A DNA stretch of 46,176 bases from a virus. Numbering within the stretch: position 1 is the stretch's first letter; every line of letters starts with the position of its first letter. The position numbers and the translations under genes are program-made. Below, piece after piece: positions 19,501 through 27,589 of the stretch. The DNA is taken from IMG/VR virus record IMGVR_UViG_3300038682_000083, positions 1 through 46,176 of that record; one strand, written 5' to 3'. The notes under the pieces are model-generated. The model was given only the letters and a program-made list of their open reading frames with translations, was not told where the DNA came from and ran no database searches.

Positions 19501-20871
19501 ACACCAGAGGAGTTAGAAGCGATACATGGTTTATGGAAGAAGACTGGTCTAGGTGACACTGTACTACAGACTGCTGACCATGCAGCTGCTACTAAGGGGC
19601 ACGGTATAACAGCTGAAGCTTTACGTAGAGTAGCTGATAGAGGTTTGTTCTTCTATCGTAATGGCGAGTTAACTAACAGACGCACTGCTTTCCTTACGGC
19701 TCTTGAAAGATACAAGGATACTAAGAATCTTGATAGTGTTAAGGGTTTGTCAGACGATGCTCTTAAAGAAGTGTTCGATGATACTAATAACATCCTCCTT
19801 AACATGGGTAAAGCTAATAGAGCACAGTGGCAGAAAGGTATCTTCTCTCTTCCTACACAGTTCTTACAGGTTACTACCAAGTCTATGGAGACTATGACAG
19901 GTATTAACGGAAACTTCAGTCCTAGTGAGATAAGTAGAATGATGACAGGGCAGCTTGCTCTGTACGGAACTGCGGGTATCCCTCTTATAAGTCTGCCTAT
20001 CATGTGGGCTATGGAGGCAGGAGGTCTTACTCAGGAAGATGTAGATAATAACCCTAGTCTAGTCAAGGCTATTAACGACGGATTCTGGGGAGTGACATCG
20101 CACTGGATGCTAGGTGCTGATATAGAGGTGTCTGAGCGAGGCTCATTGCTTAGAGGTGCATCTGATCTAGTGGAACGTATACTAAGTTCAGAGGCTACAC
20201 TAGCAACAGCTATGCTTGGAGCGACAGGGACTACAGGGCAACGTGTATGGGACAGCTTCACTAAGCAGATGCGCCCTATAACACTAGGCGTTCATGAAGC
20301 ATCTCCTATAGATGTAGTTAAGATACCTACCCTTAGCGCATTGAGCGGTATCTCTTCTTGGAGGAACGGTGAGAAGGCTGTAGTAATGCACGCTTTGAAC
20401 CGGATCAACGATAAGCATGGCGACCCTATAGTCAACAAAGACTTCAGCGTATCTGACGAAGTAGGCGCTTTGATAGGTTTCAGATTATCTGATGAAGAGA
20501 GAGGTTGGGACTTAACAGAACGTGAACGTCACTACCAATCTGTTAAGAAGAAGATAGGAGACATGGTGATTGAGATGCAGAACACCTATGCTCTTAGATC
20601 AGAGACATCTGGTATCTCGGAAGAGTATCAAGAAGAGTTTGATAGAGAGATGTCCTTCTTAATGAAGATAATGGAGAACCCTCTAGATAACATAGAGATA
20701 TCTGAGGCAGTTCAGAAGAGAATACTAAGAGACAGCAAGCTAGAGATGGCAGTATCTCGTTACAAAGACAGGTTGATTAACTCAACAGCTGATGGTGTGA
20801 GTGCAGGTAAGGCCTTATTAGGTTCTAAGATACTTATACTTAACCCACCTGAAGAACAGGAAGAAAAATAG
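16555..20871 (+). CDS. Large internal virion/DNA-ejection protein
   Basis: A 1438-residue, mostly helical protein, the longest in the window and in the size class of T7 gp16 (about 1300 residues). It has a hydrophobic stretch near residues 1135-1165 (LALYGTAGIPLISLPIMW) that could insert in the inner membrane. I saw no convincing lytic transglycosylase motif at the N-terminus, unlike T7 gp16. It is expected to be packaged in the head and ejected to form the DNA conduit. The largest protein comes before the 704-residue one, the reverse of T7 gp15-gp16. Confidence 0.75.
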   Translation: MAEFTQDTVLPDVLQESRIEDRALPEVPQPEAKSKELDNLFAAQAAGIDTYLNGTDIGENVGKYKQILEPKKAVEVLSMQKAQADSQAITEEFVVNPTVGDNPVETNLLATSTARQQAIADATNPDKQFIESITTTPEGLANLEKNTGRMKLQRMLMEAQADVSGWDVAAGFGGSVLPFVDSVTQGLLTGDILGGQDVMETAIVRYKNLPVEEQLRLFPALKEELIDHLGEWNGVTTLSKFITPGGEDDLGEFNAWWRALDAVDIVGVAAVAKGFLDSRTMVKTLTDAGDKPLAVKANINAMTNPETAETLGTTTQTATSSVLPFDLDVNDIARSDHFSDASIRELDEFFKEADTTAGNIIQGNGFLKEGIVDTADRVIAEEKAAARFRKAGHEEIEIIESGDNFTTFSYKARDEDGNLLPETYTLNLDLDAVGTWKQTDISIGSELIASPTVWAKGSTRRSVDQAQRLDYLDSKVNKQLTDTMVEALKPLGSVLKPNTKKRIAKIDKALREGDEYKNVDGSRGKVFNTDELHSVYGLDEAEMQTYFRMNRVFNNLFNIANNTKREEMLALKYKGIRINDAESTYGKVLETATGGLESLRKAEVRYVYDAEAGKAIPSSGRQGWLDDAYDQEKVLVHLDTPYETGIDGVGKAKFALVNKNSVGELPTTVLNRKVGYVPRSTDEAAYFVKEIFPDTIDGVVSSRKETLRFFSNKAEADKFREQKVREYQEKGLGTAEEADRKFVSLSDREEETISSAIGDFSHGSGGLYTGARAQDDILFGLDGDKAVRVNAFESLTRNIATVSRATSINEWRLGMEQKWINSVNQYLKSIGASGRVESFGGLPDTVRGSEAGAFFSKMEKQIRDWQGFPSREEQIWQGAMQRTLNWAADKGAGKNLLGVIGTAKSKDPIAAARGVAFHSLLGYYNPAHLWIQAQGTAVSLSLAAGKYAGKVTRNATALTGLGEGAIDAGSVRFKLAAKASAETPEELEAIHGLWKKTGLGDTVLQTADHAAATKGHGITAEALRRVADRGLFFYRNGELTNRRTAFLTALERYKDTKNLDSVKGLSDDALKEVFDDTNNILLNMGKANRAQWQKGIFSLPTQFLQVTTKSMETMTGINGNFSPSEISRMMTGQLALYGTAGIPLISLPIMWAMEAGGLTQEDVDNNPSLVKAINDGFWGVTSHWMLGADIEVSERGSLLRGASDLVERILSSEATLATAMLGATGTTGQRVWDSFTKQMRPITLGVHEASPIDVVKIPTLSALSGISSWRNGEKAVVMHALNRINDKHGDPIVNKDFSVSDEVGALIGFRLSDEERGWDLTERERHYQSVKKKIGDMVIEMQNTYALRSETSGISEEYQEEFDREMSFLMKIMENPLDNIEISEAVQKRILRDSKLEMAVSRYKDRLINSTADGVSAGKALLGSKILILNPPEEQEEK

Positions 20872-20872
20872 T

Positions 20873-22987
20873 ATGGCAAACCTTACAACAAAAACACAAG
20901 GTGTACAAGGTGGTGGTATCGGTAATCAAAGTATCGTATCAGCACCTACACCTAGCTTCTCCTCTGCTGTACGTAGCGTAGGACAAGATCTGAATGCTAT
21001 AAGATCTTTGACACAAGACTCTGTCAATAAAGAAGCTGAAGACATCTCTATGGCTGCTGTTAAGGATTTAGATACAGCGTTAGGTTCTTTACAAGAAGCC
21101 GAAGAGGAGCGTAATGCTGGCCCTTTTAAAGAAGAAGCTATTGCTGCGTTAGAGAATCCCGGCAGAGAAGCTTTAGGTGAAGAGGAGTTCGAACTTCTTA
21201 AGAAAGGTGTGCGTAACGGTAAGATCACACAAGACCAAGCTAATCTATTCACAGCTAACCAGATAACAAAGAAGATTCAAGAGCGTCCTGTGTTTGCTGA
21301 ACGCATAAGAGAGGCTGCAAGCCGAGTGGTAGGTTTTGACCCAAGGTCTTTGCAAGTCAGGACAGTGCTTGACGCCTTAGGTACGGAGCCTACTAAAGCA
21401 GGTGGTGCTAAAACTTTCGCTGAGAAGAAGAGAGAGGAGGCTGAGTTTCAGGCTGCTGTCTTAGGCACTACAGTTGAAGAAGAACTAGGTAAGATATCTA
21501 AAGGTATCGAAGCTAGTCGTGCAGCACAGACAGCACAAGATGATTATAACATAGGTGCTATATCTCTTGAAGAGAACTTAGGTAAGCAGGTAAGCAACAT
21601 AGGTGTTAGAGTTCTTGATAGTATCCAAGAACAGGTGCGTATATCTACCGAGTCTGGCCAACCTATAGATGCAGTGGCTATTGCAGGTGGTATAGAGGCT
21701 GCTAAGATACAAGCAGCTAATAACCTACGTGCAGCAGCAGGTAACAAAGCTACCGCTCCTGCAACTCTCAAAGCTATACAAGAAAGTAATAAGATATATG
21801 ATGCTTGGCAGAGCTACGCAGACACAGTAGGTGTAGATAATATTACTCAAGCTAAACTAGAGCGTGTTAAAAGATTCCAAGACCTGTATGGAGCTGAAGC
21901 GTTCGGACAGTACAGGGTATTGAAGAATCAGCTAGGTGATAGGGCTGTAGACAGATTGATGGACTTGTCTATACAGTACAGCGACAAACCTGATCTGTTT
22001 GCACAGCGCCTTAAACTGTTCCCTAAGTCTAAAGAGATGCTAGACTTCATGAATGGAGACACAGTAGCGTACACTAAGGCTAAGTTCAAAGTGATGGACA
22101 GTATGTCTAAAGGAATACCTTTGACACCTATGCAAAAGCAGATGATGCCTGAGATAATAGACGAGATCACTAGATTACCTAACGGTAACAGAGATGGTCA
22201 AGCAGCTGAGAGTGTTATCAAATCTTTAGGAGGGAATGGGGATGCTATGACAAGCTCAATGCTTGCTAAAGTTCCTGTTATCGAGGCAGGTGCAGCAGGT
22301 AAGGCTGAACTGAAGAGAGCTTACGCTGAAGACAGAGGTTCTTACATCAACTCAGCTTCACAGTGGATAGCACAAGACCCTGACAACAACGGGTTCACCT
22401 TTGATGGCAAAGGTAACTTAGTTCTTACTAGAGAAGGACTACCTAGTGCTACACAAGGTGCTTTTGATGTGCAAGAGAGAGTTAATATCTTCAACAATGC
22501 TTTAGATAGAGGTTGGGGTTCTACTCTAGGTACATCTAAAGAGAAAAATATTCAGGATATTACTAATAGATTAAGGCAAGGTATCGAAGCTGCTAAGGAC
22601 AGTAGAGTTGCTGGCGTACTTACTCAAGTATCAGCTAAACTGCAAGCAGGAGATGAGGAAGGTGCTAAGAAGCTGTACTCACAGGCACAGAAGTTGGCTC
22701 CTGAGAAGATAGTTGTTGATTTCTCTCAGGTTAAAGACGAGTTGGCTGCTACTACACAACCTTTCATCACTACTCCTGAGCTGAAAGTACAAGAGAAGCA
22801 GTTGCCTGTAGGAACTGGTACAGTTTTGGATGATGGTGTTATAAAAGACATCACCAGCAGAGCTGAGAAAGCTGGAATAACAGGAGATAGGTTGAAACTT
22901 GTACTAGACGAGACACTTCGTAGAAAGAAAGAAGCTGAGTTAGGTAATGTACTTACCTCTGGTGGATTAAGTGATAACTTATTCTAG
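20873..22987 (+). CDS. Internal virion protein, gp15-like
   Basis: A 704-residue protein, almost entirely helical, acidic and Ala/Lys/Glu-rich, starting one base after the stop of the 1438-residue gene. Size and partners match T7 gp15 (747 residues), the middle part of the ejectosome that spans the periplasm. No enzymatic motif or membrane segment was seen. Function is inferred. Confidence 0.72.
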   Translation: MANLTTKTQGVQGGGIGNQSIVSAPTPSFSSAVRSVGQDLNAIRSLTQDSVNKEAEDISMAAVKDLDTALGSLQEAEEERNAGPFKEEAIAALENPGREALGEEEFELLKKGVRNGKITQDQANLFTANQITKKIQERPVFAERIREAASRVVGFDPRSLQVRTVLDALGTEPTKAGGAKTFAEKKREEAEFQAAVLGTTVEEELGKISKGIEASRAAQTAQDDYNIGAISLEENLGKQVSNIGVRVLDSIQEQVRISTESGQPIDAVAIAGGIEAAKIQAANNLRAAAGNKATAPATLKAIQESNKIYDAWQSYADTVGVDNITQAKLERVKRFQDLYGAEAFGQYRVLKNQLGDRAVDRLMDLSIQYSDKPDLFAQRLKLFPKSKEMLDFMNGDTVAYTKAKFKVMDSMSKGIPLTPMQKQMMPEIIDEITRLPNGNRDGQAAESVIKSLGGNGDAMTSSMLAKVPVIEAGAAGKAELKRAYAEDRGSYINSASQWIAQDPDNNGFTFDGKGNLVLTREGLPSATQGAFDVQERVNIFNNALDRGWGSTLGTSKEKNIQDITNRLRQGIEAAKDSRVAGVLTQVSAKLQAGDEEGAKKLYSQAQKLAPEKIVVDFSQVKDELAATTQPFITTPELKVQEKQLPVGTGTVLDDGVIKDITSRAEKAGITGDRLKLVLDETLRRKKEAELGNVLTSGGLSDNLF

Positions 22988-23005
22988 AGAAGTAATTAGT
23001 GAGTA

Positions 23006-23021
23006 GTCTAATTTATTAGAC
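23006..23021 (+). other. Palindrome before lysis genes
   Basis: GTCTAAT-TT-ATTAGAC, a seven-pair near-perfect palindrome in the 88-base gap between the ejection protein and lysozyme genes. It has no T tract, so it is not a standard terminator. It could be an mRNA-processing hairpin or a protein site. Confidence 0.5.
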
Positions 23022-23075
23022 ACATAGAACTACTACTTCGTTCCATTAATTTGAAAATAAATTCAGAGGTATTTA

Positions 23076-23984
23076 ATGACACAGCTTAGAGATTGGTTAA
23101 AGAGTGTCGAAAACCCTAAAGCTGTTGGCCGAAGGAACAATAAATGGAAACCTCATACCTCTCCTGAGGGAGGTGCGAGGACTTTAGGATACGGACATAA
23201 GCTTACTGATGCAGAGGAAGCCGGGAACTACGTAATTCTCCCGGATGGTTCTATCCACGACTTCGATACCGATGGCGGTTTATCTGATGAACAGGTAGAA
23301 GCTTTGTTCGAGAAAGATTTCACTACTAAAGAGGCTCTTGTAGCTAAGCAGTGGGATAAAAACAACAAAGGTGCACAGTTTGCAGCGTTAGATGATAAAT
23401 ATAAGAACGTTCTTATCGACATAGGCTTCCAAACCGGTGGGTTACTAAACAAGAAAGGTAAGTACAGCTGGCCTAAGTTGAGTAAAGCTATCATTGCAGA
23501 CGATATAGAAGCAGTGAAGAAGGAATCTGAGACTACTTTCTTAAAGGAAGGTGTTAGGGTTAAGGATAACAGACGTAATAAGTTGAAGAAGCAGTTGCTA
23601 GAAGCTCCTCTCGTACAGCAGGAGGTGACTTCTACACCTATCCCTGACGTTAGTACTGTTGAAGAGAACGTCGCTGATACAGGCTCTCAGGTACCTTCTG
23701 AGCTGACCCCTGAGGAGCAGGCTTTCATCACAGATTATGTAGACAACCTTAAAGGAACAGCTCAACAGGGTTTAGATAGAGCTGTTGTAGCTGAAAGCAA
23801 ACCTCAAGAAGATGCACTAGCTCTTGCTTCACAACAGGCAGAGGTTAAATTCTCTGAGAAAGAAGAAGCATTCATGAACAGCATACTATCTCAGGAGTTT
23901 GAAGGAGAGGCTGGTATGGCTGAACGATTAGCAGCTGATGAAGCAAGGGAGCTTGAAGATGTCAGACTCGATGAACTCTTTTAA
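23076..23984 (+). CDS. Lysozyme (T4-type fold) with C-terminal extension
   Basis: A 302-residue protein. The first 185 residues match the T4-lysozyme-like superfamily: catalytic Glu candidate at E12, the TLGYGHKLT segment (about 36-44), an EALFEKDF helix, and NVLIDIGFQTGGL. The remaining 115 residues are acidic and probably disordered. It cleaves peptidoglycan, either at entry from the virion or at lysis. There is no signal peptide, so a holin or virion delivery would be needed. Its place between ejection proteins and membrane proteins allows both roles. GAGG lies 6 bases before ATG 23076. Confidence 0.82.
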   Translation: MTQLRDWLKSVENPKAVGRRNNKWKPHTSPEGGARTLGYGHKLTDAEEAGNYVILPDGSIHDFDTDGGLSDEQVEALFEKDFTTKEALVAKQWDKNNKGAQFAALDDKYKNVLIDIGFQTGGLLNKKGKYSWPKLSKAIIADDIEAVKKESETTFLKEGVRVKDNRRNKLKKQLLEAPLVQQEVTSTPIPDVSTVEENVADTGSQVPSELTPEEQAFITDYVDNLKGTAQQGLDRAVVAESKPQEDALALASQQAEVKFSEKEEAFMNSILSQEFEGEAGMAERLAADEARELEDVRLDELF

Positions 23985-24249
23985 GGCTAACAGCGAGGAA
24001 CCTGCACGAAGATTAGAGGATAAGATTAAGCTGGAGAAACTTGAGATGCAGACACAGTACGAACTTAAGTACTTGTCTAATGCATTTGAAGATTTGAAGG
24101 TGTATGTTAAGGATTCTTTAAGCAGGGAGGTAGATAGGTTCAATTCACTAGATCGTAAGGTGAATATGATTATCTTGGCAGTGATAGCACAGATGGCAGG
24201 GGTAGATTTAACAGCTGTTATTGCACTATTTAGAGGGATTGCTCTATGA
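23959..24249 (+). CDS. Small membrane protein, possible holin partner
   Basis: A 96-residue protein with a charged coiled-coil N-terminus (to about 65) and one C-terminal hydrophobic segment (about 70-92). I chose ATG 23959 because GGGAG lies 7 bases upstream; an earlier in-frame ATG would overlap the lysozyme gene further. It overlaps the lysozyme end and the next gene (ATGA). One-helix proteins with this design often sit in phage lysis cassettes; holin or spanin-like function is inference. Confidence 0.65.
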   Translation: MSDSMNSFKANSEEPARRLEDKIKLEKLEMQTQYELKYLSNAFEDLKVYVKDSLSREVDRFNSLDRKVNMIILAVIAQMAGVDLTAVIALFRGIAL

Positions 24250-24713
24250 TTACAACAGGGTTGGTTACATTCTTTGTATCAACCATAGTAGGTGCTGTAT
24301 TCAAGCTTGCTGCTACTAAGATAGAGAATAACAGAGCTGTTGAAGAGGCTAAGCTTAGAGCTTTGAATGCTAAAGCTGTAGTAGTTGATCAAGCTAGGCG
24401 TTATGCTAACAAAGGTTTCCAAGTTACTAGAAGATTCATAGCTATTTCAGCTACTCTCTCTATTCTTGTGCTACCTATAGTAGCTCCCTTCATATATACG
24501 CTGATGTATCCAGTTGATGTGATACAAGCAGGTGTACAGCCTAGTGTGTGGTTTGGGTATGATGTAATTAAGGAAGGATTCTGGCCATTCACCAGTGATA
24601 GTACTGTTACTGAATGGAAGGAAATGAAAGGGGTAGTGATAACCCCTGATCATTGGAATATAATGAACTCAATCATCGGTATGTACTTCGGTACTGCTAT
24701 AGCGAAGAGGTAG
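24246..24713 (+). CDS. Putative holin-like membrane protein
   Basis: A 155-residue protein with hydrophobic segments at about 2-22 and 64-88 and a weaker one at 139-152. It closes the rightward gene block beside the lysozyme, so a holin or other inner-membrane lysis protein is likely. The internal basic helix (about 25-60) is unusual for small holins, and I do not recognise a named family. Its stop codon lies inside the terminator stem. Confidence 0.6.
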   Translation: MITTGLVTFFVSTIVGAVFKLAATKIENNRAVEEAKLRALNAKAVVVDQARRYANKGFQVTRRFIAISATLSILVLPIVAPFIYTLMYPVDVIQAGVQPSVWFGYDVIKEGFWPFTSDSTVTEWKEMKGVVITPDHWNIMNSIIGMYFGTAIAKR

Positions 24714-24732
24714 CCTTAGTGCTACCTTTTTT
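24708..24732 (+). terminator. Terminator ending the virion block
   Basis: Stem AGGTAGC (24708-24714), loop CTTAGT, stem GCTACCT (24721-24727), then T tract to 24732. The loop is identical to that of the terminator after the capsid genes. It separates converging transcripts; there is no T tract for the - strand, so leftward transcripts are not stopped by it. Confidence 0.88.
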
Positions 24733-24736
24733 CGTT

Positions 24737-24970
24737 TCAGTCCATACGAAACATATCGTCTTTAAGTTCGTATATACCAGCTTCTACTAAGTAGAGTAAG
24801 CTGTTGTTAGTGAACCCTGAGCTGCATAGGGTGTAAGGTACGCTGTTACCGTCCTCGTCTTTCTTATATCCAAAGATTACAGCTGCTTCCAGTTCTTTTT
24901 CTTTAGCAGTGTCAAGCATATCTTCCACTGAGAAGTGGGTGTGTCCTGACATATCTACTATGTTACTCAT
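24737..24970 (-). CDS. Hypothetical protein, last leftward gene
   Basis: A 77-residue acidic protein of unknown family. ATG 24970 is chosen because GGAG lies 6 bases upstream; a longer ORF from 25012 would begin inside a terminator. It lies beyond that terminator, so its expression relies on read-through or a promoter I did not find. It ends 4 bases after the rightward terminator, the convergence point of the two gene blocks. Confidence 0.6.
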   Translation of the reverse strand: MSNIVDMSGHTHFSVEDMLDTAKEKELEAAVIFGYKKDEDGNSVPYTLCSSGFTNNSLLYLVEAGIYELKDDMFRMD

Positions 24971-24986
24971 ACCAAACTCCAGTCGT

Positions 24987-25018
24987 AAAAAAGGGAGTAC
25001 AGATTTCTCCATACTCCC
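24987..25018 (-). terminator. Terminator of the leftward replication operon
   Basis: On the - strand: GGGAGTA, 12-base loop, TACTCCC, then six T (24992-24987). It lies 19 bases after the stop of the acidic-tail protein and would stop most leftward transcripts. Confidence 0.87.
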
Positions 25019-25036
25019 TGTTAATGCGAGACTATT

Positions 25037-25432
25037 TTAGTTTTCTTTTGCAGCCTCTTCCTGAGTCACAGTCTCAGGCTTACTGTCAGTTTCCACAACA
25101 CTTTCCTCTGTCGATGCTTCCACTGTCGCCTCTTCCACTGCTTCGGTTGACTCAGGAGCTTTCTCTTTCGTTTCGCCCTGATCTTCAACATCAGAAGAGG
25201 TATTCTCTTCGAGAGCTGAGGTGATAGATTCTGCACGCTCTAGCACTTCAAGCACCTTAGCATGTTCTGTTGACAGTTGTTCATCAGCTTTAATAGCTTT
25301 GATCAAGTGACGTAGAGCTGCCACTCGGTCTTCATCTGCTAGTCGCTTAGGTAACTCAGTCATTAGAGGTACATCATCTGCGATCATAGCTGCGATAAAG
25401 TCTTTAGTATTCTGTTCGATAGTAGGGGTCAT
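25037..25432 (-). CDS. Hypothetical protein with acidic disordered tail
   Basis: A 131-residue protein. Residues 1-75 look helical; residues 76-131 are nearly all Glu, Thr, Ser, Val and Ala with very strong negative charge. Such tails occur in DNA mimics and in ssDNA-binding proteins, but no specific family is recognised. It is the last gene before the operon terminator. Confidence 0.65.
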   Translation of the reverse strand: MTPTIEQNTKDFIAAMIADDVPLMTELPKRLADEDRVAALRHLIKAIKADEQLSTEHAKVLEVLERAESITSALEENTSSDVEDQGETKEKAPESTEAVEEATVEASTEESVVETDSKPETVTQEEAAKEN

Positions 25433-25437
25433 AATTA

Positions 25438-25689
25438 TTACCTTAAGTTCATGTATACGTTAACTACTTCTGCTTCATTTACGCAGTTCTTTTCTTCATC
25501 CCATAAACCGTAAGGTTGTAGGATGTATTCACAAGCTTGCTTCACTTCACGCCACTCTTCATCAGAGATATGAGCGTCTAGGTTCTTGGTGCGGTATAGA
25601 TCAATCGACTCCTTTATGTCCATCCAAGCACCTTCCGATAAACTCAGCTTCTCGTTTGATGTCATGCCATTCCGGTTGTTGTAAGTCAT
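25438..25689 (-). CDS. Hypothetical small protein
   Basis: An 83-residue protein with two similar segments (AWMDIKESIDLY and EWREVKQACEYI). The start is uncertain: ATG 25689 overlaps the upstream gene by 89 bases; ATG 25623 has a GGAAGG nearby and would overlap by 23. The upstream protein carries a related segment (EWHDIKREAEFI), so the two may be distant paralogues. Function unknown. Confidence 0.55.
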   Translation of the reverse strand: MTYNNRNGMTSNEKLSLSEGAWMDIKESIDLYRTKNLDAHISDEEWREVKQACEYILQPYGLWDEEKNCVNEAEVVNVYMNLR

Positions 25690-25819
25690 AGTGCCATACC
25701 TTATACTTTTTAAAGATACCTATAGCCTTATTAAGTTCCCAATCTTCTTGGTCTTGCTTGTACCACAGGACTGTAGCTAGGTCTAACTCTCTCTTAGCTT
25801 CGGCAGGGTCATACTTCAT
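25601..25819 (-). CDS. Hypothetical small protein
   Basis: A 72-residue, Trp-rich, charged protein. ATG 25819 has GGAGG and GAGG upstream and overlaps the stop of the 41-residue ORF before it (ATGA), a sign of translational coupling. It shares a W-x-D/E-I/V-K motif with the next protein. Function unknown. Confidence 0.6.
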   Translation of the reverse strand: MKYDPAEAKRELDLATVLWYKQDQEDWELNKAIGIFKKYKVWHYDLQQPEWHDIKREAEFIGRCLDGHKGVD

Positions 25820-25941
25820 ACCTCTACCCTCCAGTTGCAATCATCTTTCTTGTAGAAATCTCTAGACATAGCGCACGATAGCGCAGTTCCATACTCAGTA
25901 AATACCGGAGTATCAACTGTCTCCCAATGCGCTGTTATCAA
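25816..25941 (-). CDS. Possible 41-residue ORF
   Basis: A short frame from TTG 25941 to TGA 25816 that fills an otherwise empty gap. It begins inside the end of the upstream gene and ends in an ATGA overlap with the next start, which is the normal spacing in this operon. Composition (two Cys, two Trp, mixed charges) looks protein-like, but the start codon is weak and there is no clear ribosome binding site. Confidence 0.4.
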   Translation of the reverse strand: MITAHWETVDTPVFTEYGTALSCAMSRDFYKKDDCNWRVEV

Positions 25942-26275
25942 GCCTCTCGGCTTCTTCTGGAGCCTTATTTCGTTTGACAATGGCATACTCTCCCGTCTGT
26001 GTGTAAGCTCTCCACAGCTCTCTCTGTGCCTTTATCGCTGTAGTTCTCATATCAAACTTAAACTCTAGCTTGATGTCCTTGTTACCACCGCTGAGTGTCA
26101 CAAACATTTTGTAAACACCACGATCTTCGCTGAACACCTCAGAGATATGTCGCACATGCTCTAAGTCAAAGGCTTGGTGGCAGTACACTACAGGTCTTTC
26201 GTATACCCACTCTTCTGGTTCAGTAGTTGGAGGTATCTGGAAGCAGGTGCTTTGTACTTCATCCAAAGAGTTCAT
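25913..26275 (-). CDS. Hypothetical protein
   Basis: A 120-residue soluble protein of mixed beta and helical character, unknown family. I chose ATG 26275; TTG 26284 lies too close to the AAGGA. It overlaps the endonuclease I gene by 17 bases, so translation is probably coupled. Position in the DNA-metabolism operon suggests a role near recombination or replication, without direct evidence. Confidence 0.6.
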   Translation of the reverse strand: MNSLDEVQSTCFQIPPTTEPEEWVYERPVVYCHQAFDLEHVRHISEVFSEDRGVYKMFVTLSGGNKDIKLEFKFDMRTTAIKAQRELWRAYTQTGEYAIVKRNKAPEEAERLDNSALGDS

Positions 26276-26720
26276 CAGTTTCAAATCCTTTCTTCATACA
26301 GAAGTATCTAAAGTTATTTTTCTCAGCCCACTCAGCGTGAGTCTGCTTAGTACCGTCCTTTCTACGCTGTGCATGTGGCATAGGTGTATCAGCTTTATAG
26401 AAGACGAATACTAACTCTTCTTCTTTGCTCTTGGCTTTCGTTTTGCCTTTGGCTTCGATGGCTTCTCTGATGTACAGGTATTTTCTTGACTCTGCTCTGT
26501 CTCTGAATCTACCTTTGACTTCAAGAAGGATAGTACGTCCATCTTTAGTACGTTTAAAATCTGGTTCATAAGTGTGTGGAACATTGTAATCAATTTCATT
26601 TGGATGGAACTCCCAATCTTTTAGTTTGTCTTTGTGTAAATCGTATTCGAATATACTATCGTAACCTTTAGGAGGTTTCAGTTTCGCTTTTCTGTAGGCT
26701 CTTCTCTTTCTTCCTGTCAT
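26259..26720 (-). CDS. Endonuclease I (Holliday junction resolvase)
   Basis: A 153-residue protein, close to T7 gp3 (149). The catalytic set is visible: E25 (DSIFE), D54 (YEPDF), E67 and K69 (LLEVKG), in the same spacing as E20, D55, E65 and K67 of T7. The enzyme resolves branched DNA and helps degrade host DNA. ATG 26720 is chosen because AGGA lies 6 bases upstream. A YIREAIEAKG segment follows, as in the T7 family. Confidence 0.88.
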   Translation of the reverse strand: MTGRKRRAYRKAKLKPPKGYDSIFEYDLHKDKLKDWEFHPNEIDYNVPHTYEPDFKRTKDGRTILLEVKGRFRDRAESRKYLYIREAIEAKGKTKAKSKEEELVFVFYKADTPMPHAQRRKDGTKQTHAEWAEKNNFRYFCMKKGFETDELFG

Positions 26721-26755
26721 ACTTAGTCCTATCCTTAACAACCTGCATCTTAAAC

Positions 26756-27589
26756 TTAGGTTGCATTACTTGATGCTTCGCTGATAAGATTTTCTTCGTA
26801 CTCACCATAAAGCTCCTGCAGTTTAGACAATAGTTGATCAGTACCGTCCCCTTCAAATTTAGGTTTAGGTGTTCTTAGAATCCAAAGCAGCTGTGCATTC
26901 TCTACTAAGAACCTCCAAGCATGTGCGCCAAACCTTTCTTCATAACGCTTCCATACTTCATCAAACATATCTTGCTCAGCTTCATATGTATCTATTCTCT
27001 TGACACAGGCTGCTGCTTTGCCGACACCAAACAGACCAAGGATATTATCGGTAGAATCGCCAGTAAGAAGCTGCTTATAAAAAGATCTAATACCCATTTG
27101 CTCTGTGACAAACCACTTCCTCTCTTTTTGTTTACCGCATTCCCAGCTGTAGTGCCATCCGGGTATCATGTCCATATCTTTATCACGGGAGCAGATAATA
27201 GTCCCGCCTGCATCAGCCTCGCTTAGCACCAGCTCTCTATTATCATCACACTGCGCAATACCCATAGCATCGTCAGCTTCAATACCATACTGCACCTGTG
27301 CATCGTAGTTATCTATCAGGTGTTGTCTGATGTTCTCCCAATGAGGAGGCTTCTCTGATACTCGGTGGCCTTTATAGGGTAGGATAGTTGCAACTTCGTT
27401 CCTGAAATTTGATTTGGAATCAGTGAGGTAGAAGACAGAGGAGGTAGCCTCAACAGCTGTAAGAATTTGTTGGATACGATCATCAACTAACTTCCTCGTT
27501 ATCGGCCAAGGTAACAGACCTCCTGTCTCTAAGTCTTCCATGTTACCAAATTCGTAACAGAAGATATCACTATCAATCAGAGCTTTCAC
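26756..27589 (-). CDS. 5'-3' exonuclease (FEN/T7 gp6-like)
   Basis: A 277-residue flap-type exonuclease. Metal-binding signatures: LIDSDIF near the N-terminus, YGIEADDAMG (about 101-110), IICSRDKDMDMIPG (about 131-144) and LLTGDSTDNILGLFGVGKAAA (about 175-195), which includes the helix-hairpin-helix region. Such enzymes remove RNA primers and degrade host DNA. Start GTG 27589 with GGAG 7 bases upstream; it overlaps the small zinc-ribbon gene by 17 bases. Confidence 0.9.
   Translation of the reverse strand: MKALIDSDIFCYEFGNMEDLETGGLLPWPITRKLVDDRIQQILTAVEATSSVFYLTDSKSNFRNEVATILPYKGHRVSEKPPHWENIRQHLIDNYDAQVQYGIEADDAMGIAQCDDNRELVLSEADAGGTIICSRDKDMDMIPGWHYSWECGKQKERKWFVTEQMGIRSFYKQLLTGDSTDNILGLFGVGKAAACVKRIDTYEAEQDMFDEVWKRYEERFGAHAWRFLVENAQLLWILRTPKPKFEGDGTDQLLSKLQELYGEYEENLISEASSNAT

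Noticed and set aside
23006-23021. GTCTAAT palindrome as an ECF -10 element for the lysis genes
   Set aside because: There is no GGAACTT at the required distance on either strand.
25861-25890. Third ECF-like promoter on the - strand (GGAACTG, 16 bases, GTCTAGA)
   Set aside because: It has mismatches in both boxes, a different spacer and lies within a possible small coding frame; too weak to call.
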